Below are positions 9,683 to 20,250 of a stretch of DNA of 64,000 bases, piece after piece. Each line of letters starts with the position of its first letter. The first letter of the stretch is position 1. Below the pieces are notes generated by a model. That model searched no databases and was not told the origin of the DNA. It saw nothing but the letters and a program-made list of their open reading frames with translations. Source of the stretch: Dugong dugon (taxonomy: Eukaryota > Chordata > Mammalia > Sirenia > Dugongidae); the NCBI GenBank assembly GCA_030035585.1, contig CM057480.1, positions 7,619,001 through 7,683,000 of the forward strand, written 5' to 3'. A program made the position numbers and the translations under genes.

Positions 9683-10556
9683 GTTGTTGTTGTTAGGTGC
9701 CATCGAGTCAGTTCCCACTCACGACGACCCCGTGTACAACAGAATGAAACACTGCCTGGTCCCGCACCAGCCTCACAATCATTGTTATGCTTGAGCCCAT
9801 TGTTGCAGCCACTGTGTCAGTCCATCTTGTTGAGGATTTTCCTCTACTTTACCAAGCATAGTGTCCTCCTCTAGGGAATGGTCCCTCCTGATAACATGTT
9901 CAAAGTATTGGAGATGGAGTCTCGCTATCCTCGCTGCTAAGGAGCATTCTGGCTGTACTTCCCAGACAGATGTGTTCATTCTTATGGCAGTCTATGTATT
10001 CAGTGTTCTTTGCCAACACCATAATTCAAAGGCATCAGTTCTTCGACCTTCCTTATTCATCGTCCAGCTTTCGCATGCATGTGAGGTGTCTGTAAACACC
10101 ATGGCTTGGTCAGGTACGTCTTTAGTCCTCAAGGTGACATCTTTGCTTTTCAGCACTTTTAAGAGGTCTTTTGCAGCAGATTTGCCCAGTGCAACGTGTC
10201 CTTTGATTTCTTGACTTCCGTAGCCGTTGGTAGTGGATCCAAGTAAAATGAAATCCTTGGCAACTTCAGTCTTTTCTCTGTTTATCAGGATGTTGCTCAT
10301 TGATCTAGTTGTGAGAATTTTTGTTTTCTTTACGTTGAGATGTAATCCATACTGAAGGCTGTGGTCTTTAAACTTCGTCAGTAAGTGTTTCAAGTCCTCT
10401 TCGCTTTTGGCATGCAAGTTGTGTCACCTGCACATGGCAGGCTGTTAATGAGTCTTCCTCCAGTCCTGATGCTGTGTTCTTCACGTAGTCCACCTTCTTG
10501 GGTTAATTGCTCAGCATACAGATTGGGTAAGTCTAGTGAAAGGATACAACCTTGAT
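9683..10556 (-). mobile_element. RTE-class LINE, 5'-truncated 3' part
   Basis: Antisense RTE: 3' tail gttgttgttgttaggtgcc, agaatgaaacactgcctgg, then reverse transcriptase C-terminal coding region. Possible TSDs gcacatag (9676-9683) and gcacactag (10557-10565), both in L2 sequence. Its first 120-150 bp on the plus strand are alignable with the 3' end of SINE C, which fits SINE mobilisation by this LINE. Confidence 0.85.
9785..10434 (-). pseudogene. Broken reverse-transcriptase ORF of the RTE LINE
   Basis: Two minus-strand blocks resemble the C-terminal part of RTE ORF2. Block 10417-9992 contains SEEDLKHLLTKF, LHLNVKKTKIL, DFILLGS, HACESWTMNKEGRRTDAF and ELWCWQRTLNT. Block 9979-9785 contains ARIARLHLQYFEHVIRR and EDTMLGKVEENPQQ. 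Just upstream, 10434-10423 reads Cys-Ala-Gly-Asp where the catalytic Tyr-Ala-Asp-Asp box is expected, and a missing base after it shifts the frame. The 5' endonuclease and most of the RT are absent. Non-functional; retrotransposon origin, not a host gene. Confidence 0.85.
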
Positions 10557-10562
10557 GCACAC

Positions 10563-10595
10563 TAGATGCTCAATAAATACTTGCTGCACCAGGTT
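10563..10595 (+). mobile_element. L2 3' terminus, resumed
   Basis: tagatgctcaataaatactt is the standard L2 3' end and joins the segment ending at 9460/9682 once the SINE and RTE insertions are removed. Confidence 0.8.
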
Positions 10596-11187
10596 GCTTT
10601 TTGGACATTTAGTGTTTGCGTTTAATTAAGTGTGGGCGGTGGCTGTTTTCTAGGCCTGTCTGCCTTCTAGAAGGAGCAGAGAGCAATGAGTCAGCGTTGA
10701 TACTTTTTAAATTAGGTCGTCAGGGAAAAGACAGTGGTTTAACTGACCAGTGATTAAGATGGAGGTTGGGTGGGGTTCATTGCTCTCCTAAGCGTTTACC
10801 ACGTTCACAGCATTTGCAAGGTATGAGGCTCTGTATCAGGTTACAGAGGACAAAGTGGCCAGTTAGACACAGTCCCTGTCCTGGGGAGGTCACAGTCTGG
10901 GAGAGGCAGTGAGACCTGAAGATAGATGACTTGTGGATAAAACACATTAGGAGTGGCGTGAACTACCGTTTATCCTTGACGTCTGTAGATACACTGTTCA
11001 TCAAATATTGCCGCTCTTCTCGTGGGTAATTGACTAAAAGCCACTTTGAAAAATTTAAAGTATTAGCTCTAGGTATTTCAGCTCTAATGAGCTTATTGTT
11101 TAAGTACCTGAAAATTGGCATGCTCTATAGGGCTTTGATACTAAAAACTAGTTTCTTTTCCAAAATGCTAACCAAGCTGCCAGTTAT
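10596..11187. other. Mostly unassigned; L2-like piece at 10795-10930
   Basis: 10795-10930 (ggctctgtatcaggttacag ... acagtccctgtcctgggg) resembles an antisense L2 3' end. The remainder shows no recognised element. Confidence 0.45.
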
Positions 11188-11200
11188 GTAAAGAGTTGTG

Positions 11201-11547
11201 GAGGGCATTGGTGGTTCAGCGGTAGAATTCTTGCTTCCTGTGCGGGAGACCCAGGTTCGATTCTTGGCCAATACACCTCACGCACAGCCACCACCCATCT
11301 GTCAGTGGAGGTTTTCTGCTGCCGTGATGCCGAACAGGTTTCAGCGGAGCTTCCAAACTAAGACAGTGAGGAAGAAAGGCCTGACAGTCTATTTCCGAAA
11401 ATCAGCCAGTGCAAACCCTCTGGGTCACAGTGGCCTGATCTGCAACTGGTCATAGGGATGGTGCAGGACTGGGCAGCATTTCTTTCTACTGTGCGTGGGG
11501 TCGCAGTGAGTTGGGGGCCAGCTCCACTGCAGCTAACAGCGATAGCA
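11201..11547 (+). mobile_element. Complete tRNA-Gly-headed SINE C (short form)
   Basis: The head 11204-11275 folds as a tRNA-Gly-like sequence: gcattggtggttcagcgg (A box), ggttcgattcttgg (B box), closing with ccaatac. It continues into ccaccacccatctgtcag, caggtttcagcggagcttcc, gaagaaaggcctgacag, and the RTE-like tail gtcgcagtgagttgg. Identical TSDs gtaaagagttgtg at 11188-11200 and 11548-11560 prove the boundaries. This intact head shows the family's RNA polymerase III promoter source. The anticodon loop is diverged, so it is not a working tRNA gene. Confidence 0.93.
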
Positions 11548-11609
11548 GTAAAGAGTTGTGCTGACTTTTTGGACTTCAGTGGAAGCGAGTCGAGTGAATC
11601 ATGTCCAGC

Positions 11610-11880
11610 AATGCAGTGCGGTATAAGGGCTAAGAGCGTGGACTGGGCAGCCAGCTTGTATAGATCTGAGTCCCAGCTTCATTATTTACTATCTATGTGA
11701 CTGGGGAAAGGTACTGAATCTCTCTGTGCCTCAGTTCCCTCATCTGTGAAATGGAAATCATAGTGTTTTCCTTATAGGGTTATTAAGAGGATGAAATGAC
11801 TTAAGGCATACACATAATACTTACACAGACCATGGTACAGTGTTACATAGGGTTAGCTATTGTAATACCATCATTACTGG
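11610..11880 (+). mobile_element. MIR SINE, sense, nearly full length
   Basis: Landmarks in order: agcgtggactgggcagcc, ctgagtcccagcttc, tctgtgcctcagttccctca, ctgtgaaatggaaatcatag, tattaagaggatgaaatgac. Confidence 0.88.
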
Positions 11881-12536
11881 ATCATGGCAGACTCATCATT
11901 TCAAACAAAGCCCACTCTTTAAAGATTTTTCTACATCTTACAATTTTTTTTCCTTTTATTCGTATTCCCATTCCCCTTCTCTCTGTTAGCATCAGTTCCT
12001 TGGGTATGTGTAGATCTTTGCTTTGCTTATGCAGGTGTTTTACATTCACTGAAATGGTATGTCCTGTACATCTTGTCCTTTTTTTCTTTTCTAACTCAGT
12101 GCTGTGTTTTAAGTTTTACATGGTGCTATACATAAGTCATTGCTTCTGACTGATGCGTGTATAATGTTGTATCTGCGTACTACATTTTACTTACGTGAAC
12201 TCAGTGATGGACGCCTGTGTTGTCTCAAACTCCCCGCCCTCATAAACAGTGCTATAATCAACATTCTTGTATGTTTCTCTTCACGTAGTAGACTTGCTGT
12301 ATTGTTAGAGGATATGCATATTTATTTTCACTAAATTCTGTCTTGCTGCCAAAACGGCTGCAGCAGTGCAGGAAGTTCCAGTTTCTCAATATCCTTGCCA
12401 CTATCTTGTGCTATTTGCCATCTTCATTTTGGCAAATCTGGTGGGTATAAGGTAGACTCTTCTAGTTTTAATTTGTATTTCTCTGATTACCTTCATATAC
12501 TCGTTAGCCATGCGTGTTTCCCCTTCTGTGTATGCC

Positions 12537-12700
12537 AAAAAAAGAGCAAACCCATCGCCATCCAGTTGATTCCGACTTGTAGCAGCCCTATAGGACAGAG
12601 TAGAGTTGCCCCATAGGGTTTCCAAGGAGGGGCTGGTGGATTTGAACTGCCGAGCTTTTGGTTAGCAGCCAAACGTTTAACCACTGTGCCACCAGAGCCC
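12537..12700 (-). mobile_element. AfroSINE type A inside L1
   Basis: Antisense A: cgccatccagttgattccgac, ggacagagtagagttgcccc, gaactgccgagcttttggtt, gtgccaccagagccc. TSDs ccttctgtgtatgcc (12522-12536) and ccttctgtgtatagcc (12701-12716). Confidence 0.92.
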
Positions 12701-13430
12701 CCTTCTGTGTATAGCCTATTCTTGTTCTTTGCCTATTTTTTTCTAGGGTTTTCTGACTTTTTATTTGTAGAAGCTCTTTTTATATTCTAAATATTAATCT
12801 GTCTTCTCCCAGTCTCCACACATCTGTTGATGTTGTCTAAAGTATCCTTATGGCATATAAATCCTTAACTTATGCAATGAAGACAAACTCATCAAATTTT
12901 CGCCTTATGGTTTGTTCTTTCGGTCTTGTTTAAGAAACTTTTTTACATGCGGAGTACATAAGTATTCTCTTTTATTAGCTTTATAATTTTACTTTGTCCG
13001 CCATGTCTTCTCCTTTGTCTATGCTGTGAAGTAGTGAACCTGTTGTATTTTTGGTTTTTCCCAGTATCACATATTTTTTCCACTGTTACAGTATTGCCTC
13101 TGCCATATACCAAGTTCTCATATGTAAATAGTTATGTCTTTATGCTCTTTTCTAGTATTTTAGTGTAATTGCTTTTTTTGCATGAATAACCATATTAATT
13201 TTTTTTTATCATCATGCTTTGTTAATATCTGGTGAGGTGAGATCTTTTACTTTGTTCTCTTTTCTCAAAATTAAATTGGCCCTTCATGAATGTTTATTTG
13301 TCCACTTATATATTACAATAAATTTGTTGAGTTTTTCACTGGAATTTTTATTAGAACCACATTGAACTTATAAAATTTATGGAGAAGTGACATCTTTATA
13401 AATTGATTTGTCCCATCTGTGAACCTGGTA

Positions 13431-13628
13431 CACCCATTGCCATTGAGTTGATTCTGACTCATAGCAACCCTATAGGACACAGTAGAACTACCCTACAGAG
13501 TTTCCAAGGCTGTAATCTTTATGGGAGCAGATTGCCACATCTTTCTCCCTTGGAGTGGCTGGTGGGTTTAACTGCCAACCTTTTGGTTAGCAGCCAAGTG
13601 CTTTAACCACTGTACCACCGGGGCTCCT
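13431..13628 (-). mobile_element. Extended AfroSINE type A inside L1
   Basis: Antisense: gagttgattctgactcatag, tgtaatctttatgggagcag (the extended block), gccaaccttttggttagcag, accaccggggctcc. TSDs tgaacctggta (13420-13430) and tgaacttggta (13629-13639). Confidence 0.92.
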
Positions 13629-14081
13629 TGAACTTGGTATATATATCTTCGTTTTCTCAATTCTTCACTAATTTCTTTCCACAGAGTTTAAAAATTTTCT
13701 CCATGAAGATATGATGTATTTCTTACTGGGTTAATACCTATATAGTTTATTGATATTGTGAATGATGTCTTATTTTCTATTTAAGTTTTCTGGTTGGTTA
13801 TTGCTGGTAGAGAGGAATACTATTGATTTTTCTAAGTTTGTTTTATATCTGACAGGTTTGCTAAACTCAGTTTTCTTTCCTTTTATTATAAAACAATCAC
13901 TTGGGTATAGTCAATAGCAGTTTTGTTTCTTCCCTTCCTGTTCTTCTACCTCTTTTTTTTCTTGTCCTATTGCATTGGCTAGTGCTGCCAGTACTGTGTT
14001 AAACAGCAATGATAGTGGCCATCCTTATTTCTAACACTGAAGGGAAAGTGACTAACATTTCTACATTAAGTAGATGGTTGC

Positions 14082-14613
14082 TGTCATGGGTTAAATTGTG
14101 TCCCCCCAAAAAATGTGTGTAGCAACTTGGCTAGGTCACGATTCCCAGTATTGTATGATTGTGTTATCTGATGTGATGTCCTTATGTGTTGTAAACTCTA
14201 CCACTATGATGAGATTCTATGTGATCTCCTCAAGTGTTATAAATTCTATCACTGTGATGAGGTTATACGGATGAGGGTGACAAGATCAGTGTCTTAATGC
14301 TATATCTTAATGCTTGAGATATAAAAGAGAGAAGTGAGCAGAGACACATGGAGAACCTCATTCCACCAAGAAAGCAGTGCCGGGAGCAGAGCGTGTCCTT
14401 TGGACCTGAGGTTCCTGCACAGAGAAGCTCCCAGATCAAAGGAAGACTGATGACATGGACTTTTCCTCCAGAGCCGATGGAGAAAGCGTTCCCCTGGAGC
14501 TGATGCCCTGAATTTGGACTTGTAGCCTACTGGACTGTGAGAGAATAAATTTCTCTTTGTAAAGCCATCCACTTGTGGTATTTCTTTTGGAGCAGCACTA
14601 GATGACTGAGACA
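14082..14613 (+). mobile_element. ERVL-MaLR solo LTR, elephant type, 532 bp
   Basis: Complete LTR: tgtcatgggttaaattgtgt at the 5' edge, ggagctgatgccctgaattt, gtgagagaataaatttctc (poly(A) signal region), ccacttgtggtatttc, and the 3' edge ctagatgactgagaca. TSD gttgc at 14077-14081 and 14614-14618. No internal region, so a solo LTR from recombination between LTRs. Confidence 0.93.
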
Positions 14614-14618
14614 GTTGC

Positions 14619-16265
14619 CCAACGTTTTTAGTATGTAGCCTAATAACAGAAACTTCTTTCTATTCTTTGTTTTCAACACTTGTTTAAAAAAGTGGCAGTT
14701 CAACAATTAAAAAATCTCTGTGTCATGTTACCTACAAACAACATATAAAATAAAATTCTCTGAGGATCTGCAATTTTACGAGTGCAGTACACAAGTACTA
14801 CTTTCAAAGGAGGATTGTGTGCATATTTTATGATGATAGGGGATTAGGCTGAAATTTTGGGTAAGAGGAAAGGTATGACGGATATCATCTTTCCTCATTT
14901 CTTTCAAATGTTTGAACGTCCACCACATCTCACTGTAGATAACTAGGCCCTCATTTAATTGAGAATGGAGTTGCTGAGTCTTGAATGAGGTTTGTAATTT
15001 GGGCCCTACTTTTTCATGATTCGTTTCCCTTTTGGGGAATGTAGTTTTTAGATCTATAAAACGAGAAGGCTAGGCTAGAATCATGTCCGAGGTTTCTTCC
15101 AGTTCTAAAATTCCATGGTTTCATGGCATGAGAAATGGAGGAAATGGGGCTTGGTCAGCAGAAGGAGAAACTGCTTTTTCATGCTTTCAGAGTAAAGCAT
15201 CCAAAAGGAACCTTGGTGCTCAGAATTGCCAGATCTTAAGCAAAGGGTGTTGGATGGAAGACGGAAAGACTGAGAAGGTGACAGGTAGATGTGTGGAGGG
15301 TTTTGAAGTCACACTTGACCACTTTGGGTGGGTGTGAAGGATGACAAGAGCTCGGGGAGGCAGAGAAGAAAGGGTGGTGTGTGATAAGAGGGCCAAGTGC
15401 ACAAGACCAATGGTTTCAGCAGCGTTGGGGCCTTCAAGCTTGACCCGGATAGAGAGGCTGGGCAGAAACACAGGTTAGGGATGCTGGGGTGTTTGGATTG
15501 GCTTTCAGAGAGTCCATGGGATTTATTTGGGGGCTGAAAATGTTGGGAGAAAGGGATGGCTGAAAATGCCAAGTTTTCTTTCTCTTTATTTGCAGGAAAT
15601 GAAAAGACGTGTGTTGGCTTGCACTGATTATTTTAAAGACCTGGCGTTGGTATATATACTCATGGATTTGGGACAGTATGTTTAGATGCAGGTTAGAGAC
15701 TGGTTTTCTTAAGACAACCACTATTTTCCCTTCACACACTTGTGCATGCATTTGTGTGTCTGTTTTGAGAGTGTTGGTATAAAGTTAGTGGAAAATGTTT
15801 CAGGTGTATAGTAAAAGATTTGCAGATGACAATGGAAGAAAATTTCCTAGGCTTGGTAACAGTATCTTAATGGAAAGTTGAACTGAAACAGCTTGAAACT
15901 CGTATATGTAGAAGGAAACAGAAATTTGGAAGAGTAGCAAGAACTAATATGATTTTGGAAAGCTGATCATGGACATGAACTTCGAAGATGTCCTAGTTGG
16001 GGGGAAAAGAAAAATCTACTTTAGGTTTGTTATAAGCTTGAGATAACAGAAAATTTAAAAACAAAAAAAAAACAGGGCAAGTGAGGAAGTCAGTCATTAA
16101 GCTATTAAGCATAAGGCTGGAGTGGATTCATTTAAAAAAAAACATAACACATTTTAGTCAAATGTTGACTGTCAGGAAGCTGAACTTCTGACTAATATTA
16201 AGGCTCTAAATGTACTGTTTAAAAAATGGTTATGATTTTCCTTTTTTGTTCGTTTTCAGGTATGT
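14619..16265. other. L1 tail, then unassigned sequence
   Basis: 14619-14760 probably continues the interrupted L1. After that no repeat is recognised to 16265. Open frames on opposite strands near 15.2-15.7 kb overlap and lack recognisable domains. Confidence 0.4.
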
Positions 16266-16278
16266 ATACTGTTGAAGG

Positions 16279-16432
16279 GAGCCCTGGTGGTGCCGTAGTT
16301 AGATAAGCTATGGTTGCTAACCAAAAGGTCGGAAGTTCAAATCCACCAGCTGCTCCTTGGAAACCCTATGGGGCAGTTCTACTCTGTCCTATAGGGTCAC
16401 TATGAGTCGGAATTGAGTCGATGGCAATGGGC
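16279..16432 (+). mobile_element. AfroSINE type A
   Basis: gagccctggtggtgccgtag, aagttcaaatccaccagctg, cctatggggcagttctac, tgagtcggaattgagtcgat. TSDs atactgttgaagg (16266-16278) and atactattgaaagg (16433-16446). Confidence 0.92.
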
Positions 16433-16446
16433 ATACTATTGAAAGG

Positions 16447-17149
16447 AAAGGAATAAATTGTAATTTTTGTGTTTAGCTTTCACAAATTTAGAAGTGATAC
16501 ATTGATTTTTTAGAGGAAGAGAGAAGGAACATAATGAAATAGTTTTAGTTGGTTAAATTTGTTCTTCAAAATACATAACCAGGTTGGTTTGATTATTCTG
16601 CCTCCCTTGGGCTATTTTCTTTTGAAATCAGTTTTTTCTTGCTGTGAAAGAATTCAAAGAAATGAGAAAAGTATGCTCCAAATTAAATATCATTTGGATG
16701 CTGTCATAATTAACTGCGTCTCAGAAATTTTCCCATCAGAAAAATTTGCCACAGGAGAAGTGGTTGCCACGAACATATACTTAAGATATTTAGACCTGTA
16801 TTTTGAAAATGAATTTTCCCCTATTCCCTTTCAGCTTTTAATTACAGAGCAGTGAGCCTTATTATAATGGTATAGGTTTTAAGAGGTTTTCAGGGCCAGC
16901 TGATGATCTTTTCAATTTGGGACTTAGTATTTTATCCAAAGATATTAGTAGAAAACTGCCCATAAATGTTTTTTTGTAAATAGGATGATTGACACTTAAT
17001 ATTTTTTTTTCTCTTTTATGTTCAGGTTTTAAGGCTGTGTCTAAGTAAGGCATAATTGACTAAAACAGCCTTTAAAAAGTTGACATAGTTAACAGTTTAA
17101 CCACTCACCTACAGTGGTACCCGAAGGCCTCGCTTTTGTTAGTTTATTA
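16447..17149. other. AT-rich unassigned sequence
   Basis: No repeat recognised. A 98-codon open frame at 16559-16855 (+) has no acceptor or donor that I can support and no recognisable domain. Confidence 0.4.
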
Positions 17150-17345
17150 ATAGTGATGATATTTATTGAGTACTTTCTGTGTGTCATGTGCTGGATGTAC
17201 CTTTTCTCATTTCATTCTCCAACTACTCAGTGAGGTTGGTAATATTACAGTTTTGGAGATGATGACCCCTAACTTGGTTTAGTAGACCTCACAGTTCACA
17301 AGTTGTAGAGCCCAGACTTGAACTCTAGAAACTATTGAGAGACTC
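17150..17345 (-). mobile_element. MIR SINE, antisense
   Basis: gatatttattgagtactttc, gtcatgtgctggatgtacc, tcatttcattctccaactac, agagcccagacttgaactct: the antisense MIR pattern. Confidence 0.82.
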
Positions 17346-17369
17346 CATCACACTGTCTTGCGGGACCAC

Positions 17370-17879
17370 TGTCTTACTCATCTAGTTGCTGCTGTAACAG
17401 AAATACCACAAGTGAATGGCTTTAACAAAGAGGAGTTTATTCTCTCACAGTCCCGTAGGCTACAAGTCCAAATTCAGGGCATCAGCTCCAGGAGAAGGCT
17501 TTCTCTGTCGGCTCTGGAGGAAGGTCCTTGTGATGCATCAGTCTTCCCTTGGTCTGGGAGCATCTCAGCGCAGGAACCTCAGATCCAAAGGACGTGCTGT
17601 GCTCCCGGCACTGCCCTCTTGGTGGTATGAGGTCCCTGTGTGCCTTTGCTCACCTCTCTTTTATATATCAGAAGAGATTGGCTTAAGACACTACCTAATC
17701 TTGTAGACCTCATCAGTATAACTGCTGCTAATCCATCTTATTACATCATAGTGATAGAGTTTACAACATATAAGGAAATCACATCAGATTACAAAATCAT
17801 ATGCAATTGTACAATACTGGGAATCATTGCCTAGCCAAGTTGACAGATATTTTTGGGGGACGCAGTTCAATCCATGACA
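17370..17879 (-). mobile_element. ERVL-MaLR solo LTR, antisense
   Basis: Antisense edges tgtcttactcatctag and cagttcaatccatgaca, with agtttattctctcacagtc and gccaagttgacagatattt between. Weak TSD accac / accgt (17365-17369, 17880-17884). Same subfamily as 14082 and 42467. Confidence 0.9.
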
Positions 17880-18306
17880 ACCGTGTAGCTCTTCTAGATA
17901 ACGGAATGGCCAAGAAGCCTTTAGACAGCCCGGTGATTTTCACTCCAAGCCTTCCCACACTTAACTTCTGTTTCCCTGGCTTGTTCTTGACTCGCCTGGT
18001 TGGATGTTAACTTTCCAGTGCTCCCTCTTCCTTTCTCGGCATGCTTTTCCTCCATGCCAGTTTGGCCTGTAGATACCAAGAGTTTGTCCATTAAACCCCC
18101 TCCCTACAACCTTGGGAAACTTAGTAATCCAACGATGACTGTAGGGAAAAAACGAGAGGTTGGTAAATACCATAAAACCTGATTTCATGTAGCATGCCTG
18201 GACAAGGTGTGAGAGTCAGCATTGTTCTTACCTTCTACCAAGATCTCTTTTTTGGTGTTCGTTATTGTTAGTTGCCTTTGAAGTGGATCTCCGACTCAGT
18301 GGTGAC

Positions 18307-18919
18307 TGTCTTAGTTACCTAGTGCTGATGAAAACAGTTAATCTAGTGGCTTCAACAAACAAATGTATTTTCTCACAGTTTCGAAGGCTAGAAGTCCAAA
18401 CTCAGGGCGCCAGCTCTAGGGGAAGGCTTTCTCTTTCTGTCGGCTCTGGGGGATGGTCCTTGTCTGTTTTCAGCTTCTGTTCCTCACGGCGGCATCTGTC
18501 TCTCCCTGTCTCTGCTTGCTTGCTTCCTTGCTTAATCTGTTCTTTTATAACTCAGAAGAGATAGATTTAAGACACACACGCTACACAAATATTACCTCAT
18601 TAACATAAAAAGGAGCCCTGGTGGCACAGTGGTTAAGCGCTCAGCTGATAACCGAAAGGTTGATGGTTCGAACCCACTAGCTGTCCCTTGGGAGAAAGAT
18701 GTGGCGGTCTGCTTCCATAAAGATTTACAGCCTTGGAAACGGGGCAGTTCTGCTCTGTCCTATGGGCTCACTGTGAATTGGAATCGACTGTATGGCAATG
18801 AGTTTTTTTTTTTTAACGTAACAAAGAATATCCATTCTCAAATGGGATTATAACCACAAGTATAAAGGTTGGGATTTACAACACCTATGTTTAGGAAGAA
18901 CACAATTCAGTCCGTAACA
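18307..18919 (-). mobile_element. ERVL-MaLR LTR inside SINE B, itself hit by SINE A
   Basis: Antisense LTR from tgtcttagttacctagtgc to acaattcagtccgtaaca. TSDs gtgac (18302-18306) and ttggc (18920-18924) have diverged, but the flanks are contiguous SINE B, which proves the insertion. A SINE A sits at 18611-18814. Confidence 0.87.
18611..18814 (+). mobile_element. Extended AfroSINE type A inside MaLR LTR
   Basis: aggagccctggtggcacagt, gttcgaacccactagctg, gagaaagatgtggcggtctg (extended block), tggaatcgactgtatggc. TSDs aacataaaa (18602-18610) and aacgtaacaaa (18815-18825). Confidence 0.9.
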
Positions 18920-19099
18920 TTGGCCCCATATGTGCAGAGTACAGCTGCTCCGTGGGGTTTTCAAGGCTGTGACCTTTCAGAAGCAGATCACCGAGCCTGT
19001 CTTCTGAGGCACCTCTGGGTGGGTGCAAACCACTAACTTTTCGGGTAGTGGTTGAAACCTTATCTGATTGTGCCCTTCAGGGACTCCTTCCTTTTTGGT

Positions 19100-20039
19100 A
19101 GCAGGCAAGAAAAAGGCAGGTGCTTCCTGAGGGAGGTAACACAGTGGGAGGCAGATGAGCAGCTGATGGGGATATGAAGGGGATGAAATACTCCCGGGTA
19201 CAAACGGTTAGTCTTGACCCAGAGTTTCCCACATATGGGCACGGTTGGCGTTGCTAGTTGCCTCCATTGGAGTAAATATTTAGAATGAAACCCTGCCATG
19301 TTGTTCCTTAGGCTCTGTTCATATTTTAAGTTGGAAGCAAGGAAGAGTTCTTATGACATTTAAGCACAATTTCAACACACATCCTGGAGATTTTAGACAG
19401 ACTGCCTTTCGGAAAGACAGCCCACACTCTGCAGTAACTACTGCAGCAGTTGGCTGCCTTTCTTGCCTTTTCTCCTGATGTCTGATTACCTATGGGATTC
19501 GCCGAGAGTGAGACTTTTTTTTTGCTCACATTTTCTTGGAGAGGAGGCAAGGGTGTGAATGAAACCATGAGAATCCCACCGTTAATGGAAAATTAAAGGT
19601 TTTTCGATTCTCATTTACTGCTTGTGAATTCAAATGACAGCCGTTAAGTAATGATCATGGGGTTAGACATCCACCGCGGAATCATTTGGCTCTGGGGTGA
19701 ATTTCTTGATTTATTGCTACGGGGAAAGGCATCTCTTGCCCCATCTGTCTTCCTCTCTGATTTCTGATGGGTCCTGGTTTTCACTCCGAATTTAGAGATG
19801 TTTTATCTCCTTCCCCCGCCCCTATTGTGTTATGTAATCTCTCACCATGTAGATTCCTCCAGGAGTATTTAATTGTAATTTGGGCTTCACCACCATTTTG
19901 ATCCTATAGAAAATAAAGAGCCAGGTCAGTGACCTCTTAGGATTTTGTGCTGTGTGACTTCTTAACAGTCTTAAAATCGGTAAGGTCTTCATTGATCTGG
20001 TTTCATGTGAGGAAGGAAGCAAACCCTGGTTGTGTGGCT
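19100..20039. other. Unassigned sequence, possibly conserved non-coding
   Basis: No repeat recognised over 0.9 kb. 19560-19720 has the look of slowly evolving non-coding DNA (AT-rich with homeobox-like taat words), but conservation cannot be judged from one sequence. Confidence 0.35.
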
Positions 20040-20250
20040 CCTGCCTGTCAGGCACTGTGCTAAGCATTTTATGTGTAGGATATAAGTTAATTTTGATGAT
20101 GGCTGTTAGGGGTCAATATTGTCATTCCTGTTTTAAAGCTTAGAAAACTGATGCTTATTGACAGAGCTTAAGTATCTTGCCCAAGGCCACACAGGGAGAG
20201 CCTGGCGGAGCTGGGAGATGGAAACCTGTGGGTCAGCCTTCGAAGCCCAG
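20040..20250 (-). mobile_element. MIR-like SINE, antisense
   Basis: caggcactgtgctaagcatt, tttaaagcttagaaaactga, cttgcccaaggccacacagg, gagctgggagatgg. Confidence 0.75.

Larger units (their letters stand above)
11930..14076 (-). mobile_element. Old L1 (L1M-type) 3' part, antisense
   Basis: Antisense L1 features: cataaacagtgctataatcaac, ccactatcttgtgctatttgcc, attttggcaaatctggtggg, ttctctgattaccttcatatac, gttctttgcctattttttt, and 13.9 kb ctattgcattggctagtgctg, which belongs to the ORF2/3' region. Two SINEs are inserted at 12537 and 13431 and a MaLR LTR at 14082. The open frames here are shadows of LINE sequence. Confidence 0.82.
18257..19090 (-). mobile_element. AfroSINE type B split by a MaLR LTR
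   Basis: The left piece 18257-18306 (tgttagttgcctttgaagtgg, ccgactcagtggtgac) and right piece 18920-19090 (gccccatatgtgcagag, gtggggttttcaaggctgtg, cacctctgggtgggtg, cttcagggactcc) join into one antisense B. Outer TSDs cttttttggt (18247-18256) and ctttttggt (19091-19099). Confidence 0.82.

Noticed and set aside
11204..11275. Functional tRNA-Gly gene
   Set aside because: A and B boxes are present, but the sequence is fused to a SINE body with TSDs, the anticodon loop and acceptor end are diverged, and no terminator follows directly.
16559..16855. 98-codon plus-strand open frame
   Set aside because: No acceptor or donor, no domain, AT-rich codons; treated as chance.
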